This document shows, in pieces, positions 57,256 to 64,000 of a stretch of 64,000 nt of DNA. The notes under the pieces were generated by a model, which saw only the letters and a program-made list of their open reading frames with translations, was not told where the DNA came from and did not search any database. The stretch spans positions 3,544,942-3,608,941 of the forward strand of contig NC_081549.1 of the NCBI RefSeq assembly GCF_901000735.1, written 5' to 3'. The stretch's first letter is position 1. The number at the start of each line of letters is the position of its first letter. The position numbers and the translations under genes are program-made. Source of the DNA: Corylus avellana (Eukaryota > Streptophyta > Magnoliopsida > Fagales > Betulaceae).

Positions 57256-60227
57256 CTTCTTCCCACTCTAAACATTCTCTTATTTGGAAGTCAAATACAT
57301 AAAATATTTATTTGGAGAAAATCCTTGAATCATTATCACTGTTGAATAGCTCGAGACCCCTGAAATATAAATATTCTAGTTTTTGTGTTGATTTATTCTT
57401 TAAAAAAATATTCTTATTCAAATAATTTTTTACAATTTGTAACTTTTTTAAAATATGAAAATATTCTAATAAAATAACACATGGCTTAAGTTATATATGT
57501 CTTTTACTAGGAGTATAAGGTTTTAGAAGAGTTTTTTTACACAATTAATATGTGATTCTAGGCAAAAGTCTACTATATTAAAAACTTAAAAGAACAAGTA
57601 GCTAACTTTTGTCCTTAGAATTTTATTTTTTTTAATCTTTTATGTTAGTTGTCTTCTAGTGTTGCACTTAGATTCTGTTTTTCAAATGTCTCTTCGAAAT
57701 TCTAATGATTCATTTGTTTGCTAAAATTAGCAGAAGTAATTGGAAAGTTGGCTATTTAAAATAAATCGATCATTTTCACATAAAATGTCAAAGTACCTTA
57801 ATAACTTCTATAAAAAAAAAAAAGATGATGTCCCCAAACACTCGCCTAAATGGGGTGAATAGGTGATGTGCAATAGTAAACACCAATTAAAAATAATTAT
57901 GTAGCACCATGTATTAAAATATCAAACCTCATAAAATATAAACCAATAATCACGCAAGTTTTTGGTGACAAAATGAAAGCCTTTGAAGAACTCTTCTAAT
58001 GTAAAAATACTTCGGGGTAGCCAAACCTATGAAATCAGTTCACTATAGAAGAATGAGAAATTATAAGAAGTTCATACTCACAAATTCTTTGTAGATGACA
58101 CTCATTATTTTTTCTTGTGTGTTTTGCACATTGGGCACATGGGGGTATCATATTTTCAATAATTTTCAAGTGTGATGTGTTAAGAGAAATGATATCTGTA
58201 AAATGTTGAATTATGGTAGGAAAACCAGATTTGAGGAAGTATAATTTTATTTTATATTCTCAAATTTCCTTTTTAGTTCGAATCTCCCCTCCTTAGTGTA
58301 GACATGTCAAAAAAAATTAAAAATCAGAGCATTACACATTTTGAATTTTTGAATTTTTTTTTTTTTTTTTTTTTGCGGATAATAAGTTGAAAAATGCTTA
58401 TATATCTAATTATAGAAAATTACAATCTTTTTTTTTAAAAAAAAAATAGAGCAAAAAGTTCTGAAGTAAATCATAGCCGAAGCTAAAGATACAGTCATCA
58501 ACAACAGACCAAATCAACCATAACACAGCATCCGCTAACCTATGACTAATCATCAGGTTAAAAATCAAATTTGCATCAAACAGACACCATTTAATGCATA
58601 GGTAGCACTTATTCTTCGGCCTTGAGAGCAAAACCTCCAAATCGATATTCATCCTCCTCGACTCGAAGGCCAGGATAAAGTTCGCATCCACAACCCAAGG
58701 GTTTGGACCAGTAATAACGGGCAGCAACCGGGCGCAACAAAGCAAAAGGAGAGAGCCTTATTACAAGCAAAAAGAAAAAACCATACAGGGAAATAAAATG
58801 AACAATAAAACAAATACAGGAAAAGAAATTACAGGAAAACAAAAATACAGGGAAATAAATGCGAAAAACACACAAAGCGGGTCACGGCAGCCGGAGGAGG
58901 CCGATCGCAAGTTGGCCGGAAACTGCCGCGGAAGGTGGTACAAAATGCTTGGCGCGGGAGGGGCACGTGAAAAGACCCGACAACGAGCGGTGAGCGACGA
59001 AGCGGGCGCTGAGGAGATCGGCGGCACACACAAACAAACAGGGAGGGGGAGAGTTTGAATGAAAACTCCTAAAAGCAATACCCACCGAGAGAGAACACAA
59101 GAACAATAGAACAGAAAACACCAAAGATAGAAACAAGCCTAAAAACAAAAACCGGGAAGCAATGAAGCAAAATCAAAGAACGAAAGCAAAGAAGCACAAT
59201 CCGAAAGAAACGAAAACAAACCCAGTCAGATCAACGGAACCCTTGCAAAAGGTGGGATGGGCACGGCGAAATCGGGAAGCAAGGAGGTGGGCAGGCGTCG
59301 AGAGAAGCCAGGTGGAGGACGGAGGATTGGTCGAAGGCAAGCCAATCCAGCACCCAACCCGTTTCAACCCAAGCAGGGAACGCTGCAGATGGAGATGGTG
59401 GGGAAGAAAGCGGCTTGGGAACGGCAAGACCATAGGCAAAAACGAAGAAAAAGCAAAGGGGGAAAGGAGAGGCTAGGAGGGGGAAGAGAGGGGACATCGG
59501 GACTAGGGACATCAAGTAAAATACTAGCACCTGGAGCGGAGAGGTCGAGGGGAGGAGGAATGCAGGCAACGGGCATCCCTCCTCCCCTGAGGCGGTGGCG
59601 CTCTGGAAGGGGGGCTTAGGGTTTCACAGGGCTTTGGAGGGGGGTTTTTTCAACATACCTTTTGATAAGCGTCGAATGTTGCACATTCAAGCCTCTTAAT
59701 TTACATATGTTAATTCCTTAGCATTGTTATTTGTTTGATTTTGTTTTGTTTTTGTGTTTTCAGGATATAAATCAAGATGCAATTAATTCCATTGATTTTG
59801 GGCTTAAAAGCACACTTTGAGAAGACCTAGAAGATATGGTTAAACTTAACCAATCATGGTTAAGTTTAAATCAAATAAAGAAAAGGATTAATTCGGAATT
59901 TCTCAAATTGGAGTCAAAATCGGATTGGATTCAATTTTGGATTCTGCATACGTCTCGGTATTTTGGCCATAACTTTCAGCTCAAATATCCGATTGAGGTG
60001 ATTCAAGCGGCACTGGAAAGCTAACTCAAATTTATACAAATCATTGTGAAATAGCATTTTCCTAATTCGGAGCGTCGCATTGCCAAAATTTCCCCGCAAG
60101 ATAGGAACGCAATTCTGGGCGAATCCTATTCCGATTTGGACTTAGGTTTTCTTTATCCTAATTGGACTTGGACTTAAATCTCCGAAATTTATAGGATTAC
60201 TAGGGCTTCTAGGACTCTCCTAAGCCC

Positions 60228-60235
60228 TATAAATA
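60228..60235 (+). promoter_or_regulatory. TATA box in the LTR-like segment
   Basis: CCCTATAAATAGGCC sits in the LTR-like half of the chimeric insert, in a context that fits an LTR promoter (TATA, then a leader, then a U5-like tail). Whether it is active is unknown. Confidence 0.5.
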
Positions 60236-60642
60236 GGCCTCTAAGCATTGAGAAAAAACACACCGCCTCTTAGAGCAAAATTCAGTAAATTGTCTTTGGA
60301 GCTTAGGAGATCATGAGCGGCTAAACCCCTTCGTGGGGTATTGATGTAGCCCTTTCCAAGCACAATGGTTTGATTGTATTTAATTTCTAGATTTTCAATT
60401 TATGCATGTTGATTGTATAATTATGAGGATTGCTACAATTGATTTATGTTCTTAATTATTAAATGCAATTGTTCTTAAATTCCAAAATCAATATTTGTGA
60501 AATTATTCTCTTGTCTTAGAAAGTATTTTACTTTTATTGATCTCAAATCATTCTTGTTTTCTGTGATTATGAGGATGATGGTTATACAATGGGTTTAATT
60601 GACATATGATCAATAGGATTTGATAGGTCATGCCTAGGGAAG

Positions 60643-60811
60643 ACGGATTGTACTACACCCTAGTTTAGTGTAATTTAGGTAGACAATCCGTGCCAACCGA
60701 AGATGGGTTACACTTATTCATTGATTGTATGTATCCTATTAAAGAATTTGATAATTTATACCTAGGAAAGACGGGTCGTACCGCATCTTAGTGGTTAGGT
60801 GGACGATCCGT
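60643..60811. repeat. Two tandem hairpin-forming repeats in the LTR-like segment
   Basis: Stem 1 is ACGGATTGT (60643-60651) with ACAATCCGT (60683-60691). Stem 2 is ACGGGTCGT (60771-60779) with ACGATCCGT (60803-60811). Both are followed by GTGCCAACCGAAGAT (overlapping the last bases) and preceded by a CCTAGGRAAG-type sequence. Inner stems TACAC/GTGTA and ACCGC/GTGGT (with one G-U pair) can form inside each loop. Confidence 0.65.
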
Positions 60812-61498
60812 GCCAACCGAAGATAGATTATGCTTATTCTTTAATAAGGTAGTTTCTTGTTTATTTATAACATGCATAAAATGAATTTCTGGGATTAATT
60901 ATGATTAGCCATTGTTGTGCGGATAGAGGTGAAGTCAATACCCTACACTCTCTCTCTTATTTTTAATCTCTTTTATTTTCATGCACTTTAGTTTTTAAAG
61001 AAAATCAAATCAATTCTCCTTTTTAATTAAGTTAATTTTGATCTTTTGAATTTTGATAATAAAACCCCTGCAGTCCTTGAGGTTCGACACCCTCTCTATA
61101 GCCGTATCCTACAAAGATTCGTCCTATTGCGAGTGGTTATTTTTATAATTGATATTTTTGGTCACAAAAATACCACATCACCTTTTATTGGCAATTTGGC
61201 AACTCTTTTTATAGAAAATTACAATCAATTATAACAAATTTTTGAAATCAAATCCCTTAATATACTATAACATCCTCTCAAACTCAAGGTAGAAGATTAT
61301 GAAACCTTGAGTTTTAATTTTTTTTTTTTTTTATAATTTTTTTATTTGGAGATGGCAACAGTTGACGAGGATAAGAGATGCGCCTTAAATAACAATACCA
61401 AAAAAGGGCTAACTATGGGCTAAACAATATCACAAAGAACAAACAAAAAATGGGCCAACTATAGGCCTAAATGAGAGTTAACTATGGGCTGAAAAAAG

Positions 61499-63039
61499 TA
61501 GGGGTGCAAAGGCGGGCGGTTTTTAACCGCCCGCTAACCGCTATAACCGCCAACCGCCTAACCGCATTAACCGCTAACCGCCTAACCGCATTAACCGCCT
61601 AGCGGTTAGCGGTTATTGAGTCTACTAACCGTAACCGCTAACCGCTAACCGCCTTTTTATATAATATATTTTTATAATTATAATTATAAAAATATTTATA
61701 GATATAACATAATCACTTGATCATTAAATCACAATTTTTTTTTAAAATAATTAAATCACAATTTGAGTATTAATATATTATCACTATAATTTATATGATT
61801 ATATCATATAATCACTTGATCATTAAATTACAATTTTTTTAAAAAAAATAATTAAATCACAATTTGAGTATTAATATATTATCACTATAATTTATATGAT
61901 TATATCATATGAAATTGATCATTAAATCATTTGATTATATAATAACAAATTATACATATATAATATGACATAACTCATAAGTACACCAATTCATACTAAT
62001 ACAACAATTAAATATCTAGAGACTTATTTCTAATATATGTTATAAACTTATAAGTCTATATATGTTATAAGTCTATATAAGTCTACATATGTATATGAAT
62101 AATATAAATGTATAATATCAATACTTAATCATATGATTCAATGACAATTCAAATACTTTATTCAAGACTTCAAGTGAATCATATTATTAATGTACAATGA
62201 TGATATGATTCGTATAATATCAAATTAAGTAATTAACATTGAATTAAACAATGACCAATGTGTTACTTATAAACACAATTTAAGTATTAATGTATTATCA
62301 TTATAATTTTAGTAATTTATATATTATCACTATAATTGATATGATTATATCACATGATGATTTGATCATTAAATCATATGATTATATAATAATAAATAAT
62401 ACATATATAATATGACATAACTCATAAGTCATAAGTCATAAGTCTACAAGTTAATCATATGATTCATGTACAATGATAATGACAATTGATTCAATTGAAT
62501 TAAACAATATATTACTTATAACTACAAGTCTACAATTTAATTAAAGCATTATTAGATACTTTAGGAATTTAGGATTTAGGAGTTTGAACATTTCCATTTA
62601 CCATTATATATTAAGTTCAATTCAAAGAAAAAAGATTATAAGTAAATACGATAAGAATTTAAATAATTAACCGGTTATGATTTAATATTTAAGGAAATTT
62701 TTTTAAAGTACAAGTAAATGTAAATTTTGGGTCAAATATTTTTTATTTTTCAATATGGGCTCTTTTTATAGCAATTGGGCCCAAGAATATATTAAAAATA
62801 GAAGAAAAAAAAGTGAGGGTAAAAAAAAGCCCAAAAAGCCCTAAAGAAAGCCCAAAAAGCCCAAAAAAAGCCTAATTTAAAAAAAGCGGTTAGCGGGCGG
62901 TTATCTATTTCGCTAACCGCTAACCGTTAACCGCTAGGCGGTTAGCGGTTACGGTTAGTAAAATCAACTAACCGCTAAGGCGGTTACGGTTAGCGGTTAT
63001 TGCCACTAACCGCTAACTGTAACCGCCTTTGCACCCCTA
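61499..63039. mobile_element. Non-autonomous hAT-type element, 1541 bp, perfect 8-bp duplication
   Basis: Ends TAGGGGTGCAAAGGCGG and CCGCCTTTGCACCCCTA are inverted repeats, flanked by GAAAAAAG (61491-61498 and 63040-63047). Dense subterminal AACCGCC/AACCGCT motifs (GCGGTTA on the other strand) fill about 120 bp at each end, the usual arrangement for hAT transposase binding. The AT-rich interior encodes no transposase. In the left copy of the block the corresponding site (near 54004) holds a single GAAAAAAG and no element. Confidence 0.92.
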
Positions 63040-63204
63040 GAAAAAAGAGAGCCCATTGTGGGTTAAAATGGGCCTGAATTTTAAACAATACCACAAAGAC
63101 TAAAAAATGTGTCTGGGTCAACAACTAGACCAACAATAGACCGAATAATAAGCCAACGAATGATCAAAATAATATGGGCAACTTGACTTCTTTTTTTTTT
63201 TAAC

Positions 63205-63206
<2 letters not shown>

Positions 63207-63255
<49 letters not shown>
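63207..63255. repeat. (TA)n microsatellite
   Basis: About 24 TA units, against about 12 at the matching place (54189-54206) in the left copy, so it varies between the two versions. Confidence 0.9.
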
Positions 63256-63258
<3 letters not shown>

Positions 63259-63380
63259 ATTTCTTTTTTAATTCAAAGAGCTTAGCTCTCTCCCTTGTTT
63301 TACCCTTTCATCCTTTATCTCCTGCAAACCAACTAAAGAAGCTAAGCCACAACGTCTTTCCTCTTTGCTTCTTTTGAAGA

Positions 63381-64000
63381 AATTTATAATGCTATGAATA
63401 TTAAGTGTGAAAATAATCAAATAGATAAGGGATGAAAGATTTTACGTAGTTGGGTCTATGACCTACGTCCACAGTCCACACAGTCTTAGATAAAGCTCAA
63501 ATAGCTACATTATGATTTTATTGCTTGATTATTTTACAATACAAAATACAAATGATCCTTATTTACAAGAATGTGGAGAGAATACAAAAAGATATGAATA
63601 TTGATAAAATCTAATCAGTATTGAACATTTTTGATTTAATTTTATCAATTACAATCAATACAAATATATTCTCATAATATCAAATCTCACACAAACTTTG
63701 ACGGATAAAAGTTGAGGAATCTGCAAGGCTTATACTTTCTCTTAAGTTTTTTCTGATAATGGGAGCATATATCGGACTACGTACGTAAATTGCAATTAAA
63801 TAGCAGTTTGGTCGATCTTTTTGCTAAAAATGGGTGTCAGCTTCAAGAGATTAAATACAATTTTCTCTAGAAAAATAAAAAATAAAACAATAAAACAATA
63901 ATAAATCTTTTATTGCTATTGTAAAAATAATAAAAATGTTAATGTTTTCTTTTATATATATATATGAGAACATTTATTCGTATATATTGTGGACCAATAC
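63381..64000. other. Sequence beyond the repeated block, possibly LTR-derived
   Basis: No supported gene. ATTTTACGTAGTTGGGTCTA followed by GACCTACGTCCACAG resembles a motif common in plant LTR retrotransposons and other repeats. The window ends before any boundary is seen. Confidence 0.4.

Larger units (their letters stand above)
58428..61208 (-). mobile_element. Chimeric 2.8-kb insertion: LINE-like part plus LTR-like part
   Basis: It is flanked by TTATAGAAAATTACAATC at 58410-58427 and 61209-61226, an 18-bp duplication. On the minus strand the insert ends in poly-A (poly-T at its left edge), as for target-primed retrotransposition. The left part (to about 59656) is related to the LINE-like inserts at 17674 and 20173, sharing CATAGCCGAAGCTA and ACAACCCAAGGGTTTGGACC, and ends with GGCTTAGGGTTTCACAGGGC. 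The right part (about 59657-61208) reads in the opposite sense like an LTR: TATAAATA at 60228-60235 and a tail CTTGAGGTTCGACACCCTCT. No transposon protein is encoded in either part. Confidence 0.75.
54421..63380. repeat. Right copy of the 4.6-kb repeat, with two insertions
   Basis: It aligns with 49746-54320 except for a 2.8-kb insertion (58428-61208) and a 1.5-kb insertion (61499-63039), each flanked by a target-site duplication that is single in the left copy. After 63380 the sequence continues past the point where the left copy meets the gap. Confidence 0.95.

Noticed and set aside
58797..59619. Several open frames on both strands inside the chimeric insertion
   Set aside because: GC-rich LINE leader-like sequence leaves many frames open by composition. 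None shows endonuclease, reverse-transcriptase or gag motifs.
1..64000. CRISPR arrays, operons, tRNA and rRNA genes, prophage
   Set aside because: None is visible. The sequence is plant nuclear DNA, and the regular repeats found are transposon-derived or microsatellites.

Overview
This window is nuclear DNA from a flowering plant, almost certainly a eudicot. It is AT-rich, has long gene-poor stretches full of small transposons, spliced genes with plant-type introns, and recognisable plant-only protein families. I cannot name the species.

Four genes are recognisable. From left to right they are a nuclear-encoded mitochondrial group II intron maturase of the nMAT3/nMAT4 type (1588-3906, minus), an EF-hand calcium sensor of the CML35/CML36 type (15503-16162, minus), the patatin-like triacylglycerol lipase SDP1 (three coding exons, 30229-33959, minus), and a PICBP-like calmodulin-binding protein with two calmodulin-binding domains (two exons, 38766-41784, plus). 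The maturase, SDP1 and PICBP homologues are near-neighbours in the same order in Arabidopsis (from memory At5g04050, At5g04040, At5g04020), so the window looks like an expanded version of a conserved gene block. Further right are two small divergent genes (46240-46464 minus; 49318-49608 plus) that share an LQYxFFPTDFxYPR start, and a small secreted cysteine-containing protein that appears twice (52150-52566 and 56839-57255, minus).

Most of the rest is repeats whose ends can be read. There are Mutator-like foldback MITEs with 9-bp target-site duplications (5928-6755, 21962-22729), hAT-type elements with 8-bp duplications (22806-23401, 61499-63039), Tourist-like MITEs with TAA duplications (8820-9093, 50019-50283), polyA-tailed LINE-like inserts (17674-18517 and its second copy; 58428-61208), a solo LTR with a partial tandem copy (36604-37248), a tRNA-type SINE remnant (42264-42361), and a tandem array carrying a fragment of a J-domain gene (13131-14030).

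The two 100-N gaps matter most for using this sequence. At each, the sequence just left of the gap is repeated just right of it (17340-19739 against 19840 onward; 49746-54320 against 54421-63380). That is what two overlapping allelic contigs joined without merging would produce. If so, the window is shorter than 64 kb, the cysteine-containing gene is single copy, and the two large insertions found only in the right-hand copy are heterozygous transposon insertions.

I found no CRISPR array, operon, tRNA or rRNA gene, and no clear new multi-gene system. The most unusual items are the chimeric LTR-like/LINE insertion, a pair of tandem RNA-hairpin candidates inside it with a compensatory base change, the J-domain fragment array, foldback elements sharing a GGTGG/CCACC core, and a near-perfect 62-bp inverted repeat at 44834-45019.
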